A stretch of DNA of 64,000 bases, from NCBI RefSeq assembly GCF_009711225.1, contig NZ_WMIE01000004.1, positions 225,138 through 289,137 on the forward strand. Direction: 5' to 3'. Numbering within the stretch: the first letter of the stretch is position 1; each line of letters begins with the position of its first letter. Below are positions 35,675 to 43,523 of the stretch, piece by piece. The stretch comes from Paracoccus aestuariivivens. GTDB taxonomy: Bacteria > Pseudomonadota > Alphaproteobacteria > Rhodobacterales > Rhodobacteraceae. Below the pieces are notes generated by a model. The model was not told the origin of the DNA, searched no databases, and was given only the letters and a program-made list of their open reading frames with translations. The translations under genes and the position numbers were made by a program.

Positions 35675-36927
35675 CGATGCGCGATCCCGATTGACGTTTT
35701 TTCGCGCAGGATCCGTGCCTCGGGTCGTGAAAAGCTCTGCCGTCCGGCTTTGAAACCCATGACCGGCTGGGCGATGGTTGCAAATGCCTCGGCATGTGAT
35801 GTCGTGTCCAGCACGATCAGATCCGCCCGATCTCCGATCTTCAGGCCATAATCAGGCAAGCGCATGATACGGGCCGCGTTGCGTCCGATCATGTCGAAAC
35901 AATCGGCAAATCCGTCGGGACCGATCCCCATCGCGTTCGCGTAAAGATTGGCAATCCGCAACAACGAGCAATCACCGTAGGGGGTGAACGGATTCATAAT
36001 GTTATTGCTCGCGACCGAGACTTCGACGCCATGCTTGGCCAGCAAATGGACCGGCGCGATCCCGCGGGATGCGCGAAAGCCCTGGTTGCCGCTGTTCAAA
36101 TAAAGATCGGTCGACGGTAACGCTGTCACTGCCACACCCGCCGCAGCCAGCAACTTTGCGTATCGCCTGATCTCCGCGTCATCCATGGCTGCAAGTTTCG
36201 TGACATGGCCGATATTGACCCGTCCGTGCCAACCTGTCCGCTGGGTATTGTCGCAGATCGCGTCCATATGGCTCCAACTGGGGTCCAGATCGAAATCGAG
36301 ATGGAAATCCAGATCGACATCATGCGCGACCGCCATGTCAAACAGGCGCCAGATCTGTTCGACCGGATCGCTATCGGTGTAAGGACATCCTCCCAGCAGA
36401 TCGGCACCGCGTTCCAATGCCTGATGGAGCAATTCCTCAGTGCCCGGATCATTGGTCAGGCCCTCCTGGGCAAAGGCGCAAATCGTGATATCCATCGCGA
36501 AACGGTAATCCTCGCGCAGCAGAAGGATCGCCTCGAGACTGCGGAGACCGGCGCGAGGATCAACCTCGACATGGCTGCGCAGATGCATCGTGCCTTGCAA
36601 AATAGCGGCTTCGACCACCTTTGCGGCGCGGTCATACACATCCTGCCGCGTAAATCCGCGCTTCATGAGCGCGACCGCCGCGACCGCATCCTGCAACGAC
36701 CCGCCATGTGCGCAGCGGCATGACAACCGCGCCTTATCCAGATGGATATGGGTTTCGACCAGACCGGGGATGACCACCCTGCCCTGCAAATCAATGCGCC
36801 TGACAACCTCGACTTGCCCCGAGGCTATCGCAACGAAGCGGCCATCCGCGATGGCCAGATCCGTCGGTGCCGCTGAATCGGTCAGCCGCGCATTGCGCAA
36901 AAGCAGGTCGATCTTCTTGTGCCCCAT
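35671..36927 (-). CDS. Cytosine-deaminase-like amidohydrolase with altered active site
   Basis: A 418-residue amidohydrolase. It keeps the first metal ligands (ETHIHLDK, H60/H62), LGGCPYTDSDP, H209 and GHVTKLAAM (H241). However, where E. coli CodA has HCDE with the catalytic Glu217, this protein has HLDF (Phe at 212), and where CodA has the metal ligand Asp313 in a DDxxDPW context it reads SNNIMNPF (Asn 308-309). It is therefore probably not a normal cytosine deaminase. ATG at 36927 follows GAGG. First gene of a two-gene leftward operon with the racemase-like protein, with a palindromic operator upstream. Confidence 0.8.
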   Translation of the reverse strand: MGHKKIDLLLRNARLTDSAAPTDLAIADGRFVAIASGQVEVVRRIDLQGRVVIPGLVETHIHLDKARLSCRCAHGGSLQDAVAAVALMKRGFTRQDVYDRAAKVVEAAILQGTMHLRSHVEVDPRAGLRSLEAILLLREDYRFAMDITICAFAQEGLTNDPGTEELLHQALERGADLLGGCPYTDSDPVEQIWRLFDMAVAHDVDLDFHLDFDLDPSWSHMDAICDNTQRTGWHGRVNIGHVTKLAAMDDAEIRRYAKLLAAAGVAVTALPSTDLYLNSGNQGFRASRGIAPVHLLAKHGVEVSVASNNIMNPFTPYGDCSLLRIANLYANAMGIGPDGFADCFDMIGRNAARIMRLPDYGLKIGDRADLIVLDTTSHAEAFATIAQPVMGFKAGRQSFSRPEARILREKTSIGIAHR

Positions 36928-36962
36928 TCGGGTCGCCTCGTTTGAATGCCATATTGCCACCA

Positions 36963-36976
36963 AACTGTATGCAGTT
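36963..36976. promoter_or_regulatory. Candidate GntR operator, amidohydrolase/NTF2-like divergent promoter
   Basis: AACTG-TATG-CAGTT is a perfect inverted repeat between the divergent amidohydrolase-like (36927) and NTF2-like (37011) genes. Its centre TGTATGCA matches 7 of 8 bases of the TGCATGCA boxes at 38175 and 38280, next to the GntR gene, so one regulator probably acts at all three. Confidence 0.6.
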
Positions 36977-37010
36977 AATGCTGTAGATTACAACGTAAGG
37001 AGCCCATCTG

Positions 37011-37412
37011 ATGGCGAGTAAAACAGAAACTGACTTACAAGCGGTTAAAGATTATCTGGATGCCTCGATGGCACCAGATCCGGTGCGCGCGGCGAGTTAT
37101 GTCTCGCCCGAATTCAAATGCCGATTCACCGGGAACCGCGAATTCGACACTCCCTCGGGCCCAACCACTTTCAACGCAGCCCGCTACAAATGGGTCAAAA
37201 AGCGGATCGAGCGTTACGATGTCGTTCCAGGCACTGACGAGACCATCATCTATAGCCTCGGCTATCTGTATGGCGAATGGCCGGACGGGACGCCGTTTGA
37301 CAATAACCGCTATGTCGATCGCTTTGTCGTTCGCGACGGCTTGATTCTGAACACCGATGTCTGGAACGACAGCGCCGAGTGGATTCTGGACCCGTCCTGC
37401 GCCCGGACCTAG
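37011..37412 (+). CDS. NTF2-like/SnoaL-like small protein
   Basis: A 133-residue protein with the cone-like NTF2 pattern: N-terminal helix (AVKDYLDASMAPDPVRAASYVSPEF), then strands with CRFTGNREFDTPSGPTTF, TIIYSLGYLYGEWPDGTPFDNNRYVDRFVVRDGLI and a terminal DVWNDSAEWIL. Such proteins are ligand-binding or small enzymes (isomerases, hydrolases, cyclases). GGAG lies upstream. It is divergent from the amidohydrolase and overlaps the end of the convergent GntR gene by 4 bp. Its role in the pathway is unknown. Confidence 0.72.
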   Translation: MASKTETDLQAVKDYLDASMAPDPVRAASYVSPEFKCRFTGNREFDTPSGPTTFNAARYKWVKKRIERYDVVPGTDETIIYSLGYLYGEWPDGTPFDNNRYVDRFVVRDGLILNTDVWNDSAEWILDPSCART

Positions 37413-38116
37413 CCGCCGATATAGGGCGACAGTATCGCTGACAGGTCGCGGGTCTGGCGACCTTCTCCACTCAGCAATGCGCGCGATGCCACGGCCTCGA
37501 GATGGTCGGCCATCATCTGGCTGGCCGCTTCGGGCGGTCCGCGGCGAATGGTGTCGATCAGCGCAAGATGCTCGCTTATCGCACATTCGGATGAATGCGG
37601 ACGCCCCAACGAAGACAACGAAAGCCCCGCACGATAACAGATTTCCGTCACGTAGCGCGTCAGGATCGGCTTTCTGGTCATTTCGGCCAGTCTGATATGG
37701 AACTCTGTCGCCAAGCGGATCGAGGCGCCGTCGGGACCGTGACGCGCGTCGTGCTCGGCATCGACAATGGCCTCCAACTCGGCAACCTGTGAATCTGTCA
37801 GATTGCCCGCCAGATGCTGCACCACCTGCCGCTCTAACGCGACGCGGATGTCAAAAATATCGCGCGCATCCGCAGGCGTCGGGGCCGAGACGGTGGCGAT
37901 GCGGTTACGGCGCAATTCGACCAGCCCCTCTGCGGCCAATTGACCAAGCGCATGCCGCGCAATCGTCCGGCTCACACCAAAGCTTTCGCCCAAAGCGTCC
38001 TCGGGCAAACGGTCTCCGGGCATCAAAGCGCCCTCAAGAATGGCGCGACGGATGCCCTGACAGATCATCGACAGACGATCATTCTCGGTTTTTCCGGTTT
38101 TGCTGGCGGCGCTCAT
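37409..38116 (-). CDS. GntR-family regulator, FCD subfamily
   Basis: A 235-residue regulator. The winged helix reads MPGDRLPEDALGESFGVSRTIARHALGQLAAEGLVELRRNRIATV, and the FCD domain contains DIRVALERQVVQHLAG, TEFHIRLAEMTRKPIL and SSECAISEHLALIDTI. Start at 38116 follows AGAGG. It ends tail-to-tail with the NTF2-like gene and is divergent from the NitT/TauT-type ABC operon, with TGCATGCA-type boxes on both sides. It most likely represses importer and enzymes until its ligand appears. Confidence 0.88.
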   Translation of the reverse strand: MSAASKTGKTENDRLSMICQGIRRAILEGALMPGDRLPEDALGESFGVSRTIARHALGQLAAEGLVELRRNRIATVSAPTPADARDIFDIRVALERQVVQHLAGNLTDSQVAELEAIVDAEHDARHGPDGASIRLATEFHIRLAEMTRKPILTRYVTEICYRAGLSLSSLGRPHSSECAISEHLALIDTIRRGPPEAASQMMADHLEAVASRALLSGEGRQTRDLSAILSPYIGG

Positions 38117-38174
38117 CTTACCTCTCGACGTCCGAATGCTAGCCGAATTGGCAACTCCGCGCCTTTCGCCTTGA

Positions 38175-38182
38175 TGCATGCA
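38175..38182. promoter_or_regulatory. TGCATGCA box upstream of the GntR gene
   Basis: TGCATGCA, followed by GTTT, lies 58 bp upstream of the GntR start codon. It is the core shared with the 12-bp palindrome at 38278 and, with one change, with the repeat at 36963, fitting autoregulation. Confidence 0.5.
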
Positions 38183-38277
38183 GTTTCAGCGCAATATTTC
38201 GGCATCCTGACAAATCCGCAAGGGGCCAAGTCTTGCACAGTTGCGAAATGCGCCTTCGCCAATTTACGCATACTTTA

Positions 38278-38289
38278 AGTGCATGCACT
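38278..38289. promoter_or_regulatory. AGTGCATGCACT palindrome in front of the ABC operon
   Basis: A perfect 12-bp palindrome 26 bp before the ATPase start codon. The position would block transcription start. Its presence argues against an earlier start codon at 38241 or 38283 for the ATPase. Confidence 0.6.
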
Positions 38290-38315
38290 ATTTCCCGACC
38301 GGATGGAGTAATTGG

Positions 38316-39161
38316 ATGCAGAACGAGCAGGCCCAGCATAGCGCCGACCGTCAGCGCCACGCCGTTGTGCTATCAAACGCCTCCGTTGCATTCGGCCAGG
38401 GCCAGAACCGCGTTCAGGCCCTGCAACCGACAGACCTGCGCATCGCCGAAGGTGAGTTTCTGGCCCTTGTCGGCCCCTCGGGCTGCGGGAAATCTACCAT
38501 CCTGAAATTGGCCAGCGGATTATTGCGCCCGAGCAGCGGCGACGTCATTGTCGGCGGCCGCGAGGTCGCGGCCAGCGCCTTGCGCATTGGAATGGCATTC
38601 CAGAACCCGACCTTGCTGCCTTGGCTGACAATCGAGAAGAACGTCATGTTGCCGCTCAAGATCGTTCGGCCTTTCAGGCAAGATTACGCACACAAGAAAA
38701 AGACCGAGTTCCGCGACCGTGTGCATGCCCTGCTGGCCGATGTCGGCCTATCGAAATTTGCCGGCCATTACCCTTGGCAACTGTCCGGCGGGATGCTGCA
38801 ACGCGCGAACCTGTGCCGGGCCTTGATCCACGACCCCAGCCTGCTGTTGCTGGACGAGCCGTTCGGCGCTTTGGATCAGTTCACGCGCGAAGAACTGTGG
38901 GGCACGATGCAGGCACTCTGGATGAAGCGCCGCCCGACAGTCGTTCTGGTTACGCATGACCTGAAGGAGGCCGGATTCCTTGGCACTCGGATCTGTGTCA
39001 TGAGCGCCCGCCCCGGCCGGATCATCGACGACAGCAGCGTCGATTTTCCACGCCCGCGTACCGTGGAAATGACCTTTCAGCCTGAATTCGTCACGCTGAA
39101 CCAACGCCTTCGCGAACGTATCATCGCGGCACGTTCAGCCAGCGTTGAACAGGTCGCCTGA
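38316..39161 (+). CDS. ABC importer ATP-binding protein, NitT/TauT type
   Basis: A 281-residue ATPase with Walker A GPSGCGKS, Q-loop AFQNPTLLPWLT, signature LSGGMLQRANLC, Walker B LLLLDEPFGALD and switch LVTHDLKEA. The pattern fits nitrate/taurine/pyrimidine-precursor importers (TauB, SsuB, ThiZ, RutG-independent systems). I chose ATG 38316, with GGAG upstream and after the operator palindrome. It is 3 bp before the permease gene. Confidence 0.88.
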   Translation: MQNEQAQHSADRQRHAVVLSNASVAFGQGQNRVQALQPTDLRIAEGEFLALVGPSGCGKSTILKLASGLLRPSSGDVIVGGREVAASALRIGMAFQNPTLLPWLTIEKNVMLPLKIVRPFRQDYAHKKKTEFRDRVHALLADVGLSKFAGHYPWQLSGGMLQRANLCRALIHDPSLLLLDEPFGALDQFTREELWGTMQALWMKRRPTVVLVTHDLKEAGFLGTRICVMSARPGRIIDDSSVDFPRPRTVEMTFQPEFVTLNQRLRERIIAARSASVEQVA

Positions 39162-39164
39162 GCC

Positions 39165-39938
39165 ATGGGTTATGCATTCCGCCGTCGCGTCTGGGCCGCC
39201 GCGCTGATCCTTGGTTTCTTTCTGCTCTGGGAGATACTGTGTCTGGCACTTGGAGTTTCCGACCTGATCCTTCCACGGCCAAGCCAGATTTTTGCGACCC
39301 TGTTCGACAGGATGGACGTATTGTGGCCCCATATCCTGCAAACGCTTTGGACGACGCTGCTGGGATTTGCGCTGGGTGTGGTTGTCGGCGTCGTCATCGG
39401 GGCGCTGATCGGCACATCACGGATTGCCTATGACACGGCCTATCCGCTTCTGATCGGGTTTTCCTCGATTCCCAAGGTCGCGGTAGTGCCGGTGCTGGTG
39501 CTCTGGTTCGGCGCGGGCCCTGTGCCTGCCGTACTGACAGCTCTTGCGATGTGCTTTTTCCCCATCGTTGTGAACATCGCGACCGGGCTTGCCTCGACCG
39601 AACCCGAGCTTGAGGATGTGCTGAAATCCCTAGGCGCAAGCAAGTTCGACCTGCTGTGGAATGTCGGCCTGCCCCGGACCATGCCGTTTTTCTTCGCCTC
39701 GCTGAAAATCGCCGCGACCTTCGCTTTCGTCGGCACTGTGCTGGCGGAAACCGTCGCCTCGAACAAGGGCATCGGCAACGTCATGATGTCGGCCTCGTCG
39801 AATTTCGATGTGCCGCTGGTCTTTGCCGGACTGTTCATCCTCGCCTTTCTCGGCGTCGCCCTTTACGCGATTTTCTCGCTGATCGAGACGCGCTTCGTGG
39901 GCTGGGCCAACCGCAAGACCGACCTCGCCTCAACCTGA
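39165..39938 (+). CDS. ABC importer permease, NitT/TauT type
   Basis: A 257-residue permease with six hydrophobic segments: LILGFFLLWEILCLALGVSDLILPRPSQI at the start, WTTLLGFALGVVVGVVIGALIG, and the ATPase-contact loop LASTEPELEDVLKSLGASKFDLLWNVGLPRTMPFFFASLKI. The permease acts as homodimer in this family. It lies between ATPase and receptor genes in one operon. Confidence 0.9.
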   Translation: MGYAFRRRVWAAALILGFFLLWEILCLALGVSDLILPRPSQIFATLFDRMDVLWPHILQTLWTTLLGFALGVVVGVVIGALIGTSRIAYDTAYPLLIGFSSIPKVAVVPVLVLWFGAGPVPAVLTALAMCFFPIVVNIATGLASTEPELEDVLKSLGASKFDLLWNVGLPRTMPFFFASLKIAATFAFVGTVLAETVASNKGIGNVMMSASSNFDVPLVFAGLFILAFLGVALYAIFSLIETRFVGWANRKTDLAST

Positions 39939-39956
39939 CCCCTGAAGGAGCTGTTC

Positions 39957-40982
39957 ATGCTGGAAAGACTAGTTTTTGCTGCCGCGATCGGCCTTGGCCT
40001 GAGCAGTGCGGCGCTGGCCGAAACCGACATCCGTTTCACCCTTGGCTGGAAAACACAGGGTTCGGACGCGCCTTTCCTGCTGGCGCTCGACAAGGGCTAC
40101 TTCAAAGAGGAGGGGCTGAACGTCACCATCGATCAGGGCGAAGGTTCCGCCGCGACAGTGACCCGCATCATGTCGGGGGCCTATGACGCGGGCTTTGGCG
40201 ACATTAATGCGATCATCCAGAACGCCGCGACCCGCCCTGATGAAACTCCGGTCATGGTCTATCAACTGTGGAACAAGCCGCCCTTTACCATCGTCAGCAA
40301 AAAGGAAACCGGCATTCAGACCCCTGCCGACCTGGTGGGTAAGAAACTGGGCGGTGCGCAAGGCACGCCGACGACGCGGCTTGTCACGGTTCTGAGCCGT
40401 CTCAATCAGGTCGATATGGACAAGCTTTCCATCGACAACATGGCCCCGAACCTGCAAGAGCCCATGCTCATCAAAGGCGATATCGACGGCGCTCTGGTTT
40501 TCAACATCACCAGCTGGTTCAATCTGGTGAATAATCGGCAGGATCCGGCCAAGGATTACAACTGGTTGAATTTCGGTGATTTCGGGCTGGACCTGTACTC
40601 GAACGGAATGATGGTGTCGCAAAAGCTGATCGCCGATAACCCCGAAGCGGTAAAGGGCCTTGTCCGCGCGGTGAACCGCGCAGTAATCGAGATCGGGCAA
40701 GACCCGCAGGCTGGCGTTGACGCCGTGATTGCCTATGACAACCTTGCCAAACCGGATCTTGAGAAGGCTCGGATGCTGTTCTCCTATGACAAGCTGATCA
40801 CCTCGGATGAGATGGCCCGCATCGGGCTGGGAGATGTCGATGACGCGCGCCTGACCCGTTCGATAGACATCGTCGCCGAAGGATATGGATTGGAGACCAA
40901 GCCTGAAGCCGAGCGGATCTTCACCCGCGCGTTCCTGCCCGCGCTTGCGGACCGGACACTGGTCTATACCGCGACCGAGTAG
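39957..40982 (+). CDS. ABC importer substrate-binding protein, NMT1/THI5-like
   Basis: A 341-residue secreted receptor with a Sec signal (RLVFAAAIGLGLSSAALA). The fold signature is FTLGWKTQGSDAPFLLALDKGYFKEEGLNVTIDQGEGSAATVTRI, then GDINAII and PADLVGKKLGG. NMT1-like receptors bind taurine, sulfonates, pyrimidines or thiamine precursors. A pyrimidine- or hydantoin-like ligand would suit the neighbouring amidohydrolase and racemase homologues, but this is inference. A hairpin with T-run follows at 41047. Confidence 0.87.
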   Translation: MLERLVFAAAIGLGLSSAALAETDIRFTLGWKTQGSDAPFLLALDKGYFKEEGLNVTIDQGEGSAATVTRIMSGAYDAGFGDINAIIQNAATRPDETPVMVYQLWNKPPFTIVSKKETGIQTPADLVGKKLGGAQGTPTTRLVTVLSRLNQVDMDKLSIDNMAPNLQEPMLIKGDIDGALVFNITSWFNLVNNRQDPAKDYNWLNFGDFGLDLYSNGMMVSQKLIADNPEAVKGLVRAVNRAVIEIGQDPQAGVDAVIAYDNLAKPDLEKARMLFSYDKLITSDEMARIGLGDVDDARLTRSIDIVAEGYGLETKPEAERIFTRAFLPALADRTLVYTATE

Positions 40983-41046
40983 CCGCTTTTGGGGCAGGTC
41001 GGTCCGCAAAACGATCTTACGCCGACGCATTGCCACGGTGCCGCCC

Positions 41047-41068
41047 GTCCGAAGCCGGACAGTCTTTT
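41047..41068 (+). terminator. Short intrinsic terminator behind the NitT/TauT-type operon
   Basis: GTCCG-AAGC-CGGAC followed by AGTCTTTT, 65 bp after the receptor stop codon. The stem is short (5 bp) but the T-run is on the correct strand. Confidence 0.5.
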
Positions 41069-41129
41069 GGCTAGGCGGCACAAACCGTAGCAGATAGGCT
41101 CAATCGAACTTGCCACGAGATGTCCTGAA

Positions 41130-41444
41130 ATGACCGACACCAATATCGAGAAAGCCGACGGCCCGGAGGGCGGTCGTTACATTGCCCGGATCAGCGGGAT
41201 CGAAGACGAGGGCGTCCTGATTTACACGCATGTGTCGAACGGGATCGTCAGCGCCGATCATACGATCGTCCCTGAAACGATGGCCGGGCGGGGGGTGGCC
41301 CTCGCACTGCTGGACTTCCTGCTGGAGGATGCCCGCAATTCCGGCTTTCGCATCGTGCCAGTCTGCAAGTTTGTCCGTTCGCAATATGCGCGCCATCCCG
41401 AATGGAAAGACCTGTTCGTCACGGCTCCGGGCAAAGACCCCTAG
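41130..41444 (+). CDS. YjdJ/NATD1-like GNAT-fold N-acetyltransferase
   Basis: A 104-residue minimal GNAT protein: ARISGIEDEGVLIYTHVSNGIVSADHTIVPETMAGRGVALALLDFLLEDARNSGFRIVPVCKFVRSQYARHPEW. The acetyl-CoA loop is MAGRGVA, and VCKFV..Y..RHPE is the conserved C-terminal motif of this group. Targets are not known. It converges on the flavoprotein gene. Confidence 0.85.
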   Translation: MTDTNIEKADGPEGGRYIARISGIEDEGVLIYTHVSNGIVSADHTIVPETMAGRGVALALLDFLLEDARNSGFRIVPVCKFVRSQYARHPEWKDLFVTAPGKDP

Positions 41445-41470
41445 GATGATTGCGCGCGGATGGGGCCGCA

Positions 41471-43090
41471 TCACGCGCTGTCTGCAAGATAGCGCCAGAC
41501 CTCGGAAATGACGACGGAGCCCTCGCCGACTGCCGAGGCGACGCGCTTGACCGAACCGGCCCGAATGTCTCCCACTGCGAAGATGCCCGGTTGTGAGGTT
41601 TCGAATGACGCTGTTCGCCCTGCGGCTGCACCGGTCAGGATGAATCCGGCCTCGTCCAGTTTCACCAAGCCGGACAGCCAACCGCAGTTCGGTGCAGCCC
41701 CCGCCATGATGAAGACCGCACAGGCATTGATCCTTTGGCTGGTCCCGTCAGGATTTCTGGTTTCAACGGCTTGCAGGGCATCCGTTCCGTGAAGCGCCGC
41801 TATGGTCGTGTTGTAATGGATCTCGATCCGTGGATCTGCGGCAAGACGGCTGGACAGGTAATCCGACATCGACGCAGCCAGTGAATCCCCGCGCACCAGC
41901 AGATGCACATGGCTCGCGCTGCGGGACAAAAACATTGCGGCCTGACCAGCAGAATTTCCGCCTCCGACGACGATGGCGGCGGCATCACGGCAGCGGCGGG
42001 CCTCGATTTCGGTGGCCGCATGATAGACCCCGCTGCCCGCGAACCGTTCGATGCCGGGGATGGCGAGCCGCCGATACTGGACACCGGTTGCAACGATCAG
42101 GGCACGGGCGCAAATCTCGTTCGAACAGTCCAACGTGACGCAGAACAGACCGTCCTCGGCCCGCGCAAGCCGGATCACGCGGCGGGGCATCGCGAAGCTG
42201 GTTCCGAATTTCAGCGCCTGAACCTCGCCGCGCCATACCAGATCCGCGCCAGAGATTCCGGTCGGAAAGCCCATATAGTTCTCGATCCGGCTGGAGGTTC
42301 CGGCCTGCCCCCCAACGGCGATATCTTCGATGACCAAGGCGCGCAGCCCTTCTGCTCCGGCATAAACGCCCGCAGCCACACCGGCGGGGCCGCCACCGAC
42401 GATGATCACATCGAAAACCTCGCCCGGATTGGCCCGCAGGTCCAGACCAAGGCGCTGCGCAACCTTCAGCGGAGTCGGAGCCTCGATCACCCCGCCCTGC
42501 CCGAAGATGACGGCGGGATGGCCCGGTTCGATGCCGCATTCCTTGGCAATGGCGACTGCTCCGGGACAGACCAGATCGAAACTGCGTACAGGAATGCGGT
42601 TGCGTCCGGCAAATTCCTCGATCTGGCGAACGCTGGCATCCCGATCCGCGCCGATCAGGGTCAGGCCGGTCGCACGTTGTTCAAGCTGCAAACGGCGACG
42701 TGCGGCATAGACCGTGATGACGATATCCGAAATCTCGGGGACTTCGGCCATCAACCGTAACATTTCGGCACGATCGACCACGATTGCGCGGGTCTTGCGC
42801 ACGGCCCGCATCGGCAAGGCGTAAACGCCACCGGCCAGAAAGGCGATCTCGCCGGTGAATTGCGCCGGACCGATGGTCGAGGGCATCATCCTTTCCCGCG
42901 AATAAGCATGCAGGACTTCGATCTCACCATCCTCGACATAGACAAAGCGGTTCATCGGTTCGCCTATTTCGGCAACAGTCTCGCCTTCCGCGAAAACCTC
43001 CTCGCGACCGATCCGCCTCAGTGCCTCGACATGGGCGGCATGCAGCGGCGTCCTTTGCATCTGTCGAAGGTCATGGCCGATCGATTCCAT
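41471..43090 (-). CDS. Cyclic-nucleotide-domain fused FAD/NAD(P) oxidoreductase, thioredoxin-reductase-like without CxxC
   Basis: A 539-residue three-part protein. Residues 15-135 are a cNMP-binding-type barrel (VYVEDGEIEVL, FTGEIAFLAGG). Residues 140-220 are a glutaredoxin/thioredoxin-like middle segment without CxxC. Residues 225-535 are a thioredoxin-reductase-like flavoprotein: FAD loop VGGGPAGVAAG (231-241), NAD(P) loop VGGGNSAGQAA (375-385), ATGVQYR and AVGDIRAGSVKR. Where thioredoxin reductase has SYCATCDG, this protein has VYHAATEI (355-362), so the usual disulfide relay is missing. It likely oxidises NAD(P)H for another partner, perhaps gated by a nucleotide. The UBP-type zinc-finger gene lies 18 bp upstream in the same operon. 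Confidence 0.85.
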   Translation of the reverse strand: MESIGHDLRQMQRTPLHAAHVEALRRIGREEVFAEGETVAEIGEPMNRFVYVEDGEIEVLHAYSRERMMPSTIGPAQFTGEIAFLAGGVYALPMRAVRKTRAIVVDRAEMLRLMAEVPEISDIVITVYAARRRLQLEQRATGLTLIGADRDASVRQIEEFAGRNRIPVRSFDLVCPGAVAIAKECGIEPGHPAVIFGQGGVIEAPTPLKVAQRLGLDLRANPGEVFDVIIVGGGPAGVAAGVYAGAEGLRALVIEDIAVGGQAGTSSRIENYMGFPTGISGADLVWRGEVQALKFGTSFAMPRRVIRLARAEDGLFCVTLDCSNEICARALIVATGVQYRRLAIPGIERFAGSGVYHAATEIEARRCRDAAAIVVGGGNSAGQAAMFLSRSASHVHLLVRGDSLAASMSDYLSSRLAADPRIEIHYNTTIAALHGTDALQAVETRNPDGTSQRINACAVFIMAGAAPNCGWLSGLVKLDEAGFILTGAAAGRTASFETSQPGIFAVGDIRAGSVKRVASAVGEGSVVISEVWRYLADSA

Positions 43091-43108
43091 TCCCGACTCT
43101 CCCGAAGA

Positions 43109-43375
43109 TCAAAGAAATTCGTCATCCTCGAAGCAATAGGTCCAGCGTTCCGCCGGTTCCATCGACCCGACAATCGGATGCAGCGAGGCGCGCCAATGCT
43201 GACGCGCATGCCGATTGGGCGAACTGTCGCAACAGCCGATATGGCCACAAGTTAGACAGATCCGCAGATGCACCCAATGCGAACCCATCGCCACACATTC
43301 CCGACACACGGCATTGGATTTTTGTGCTTCGGGAGGAATTTCCATTCTGATCTGATCCGCATGCGCGCAAGCCAT
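43109..43375 (-). CDS. UBP-type zinc-finger protein
   Basis: An 88-residue stand-alone zf-UBP domain. Putative zinc ligands are C3/H5, C24/C27, C40/C43, C48 and H56/H60 in the pattern CRECxxxGSHWVHLRICLTCGHIGCCDSSPNRHAxxH, with the aromatic WTYCFEDDEFL tail. In eukaryotes this fold binds the ubiquitin C-terminus; bacterial copies are found beside flavoproteins like its neighbour and their ligand is unknown. ATG at 43375 gives the domain without a leader. Co-transcribed with the flavoprotein (18 bp gap). Confidence 0.85.
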   Translation of the reverse strand: MACAHADQIRMEIPPEAQKSNAVCRECVAMGSHWVHLRICLTCGHIGCCDSSPNRHARQHWRASLHPIVGSMEPAERWTYCFEDDEFL

Positions 43376-43523
43376 ATCCAGCCCCCAAATCTGATCTGGA
43401 AACACTGCGCCAGCCAGTTCGAAAAGCAAGCACAATACTTGCGGCGACCCGACGGCGGCGGGCCTTGAGTCGGATCGCCACCTATTTTCGCCTTAATATT
43501 AGGCGGTTATACACTCACCCCGA

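Noticed and set aside
38241..38315. Earlier start codons for the NitT/TauT-type ATPase
   Set aside because: They would place coding sequence over the AGTGCATGCACT operator, lack ribosome sites and add residues not typical of the family.
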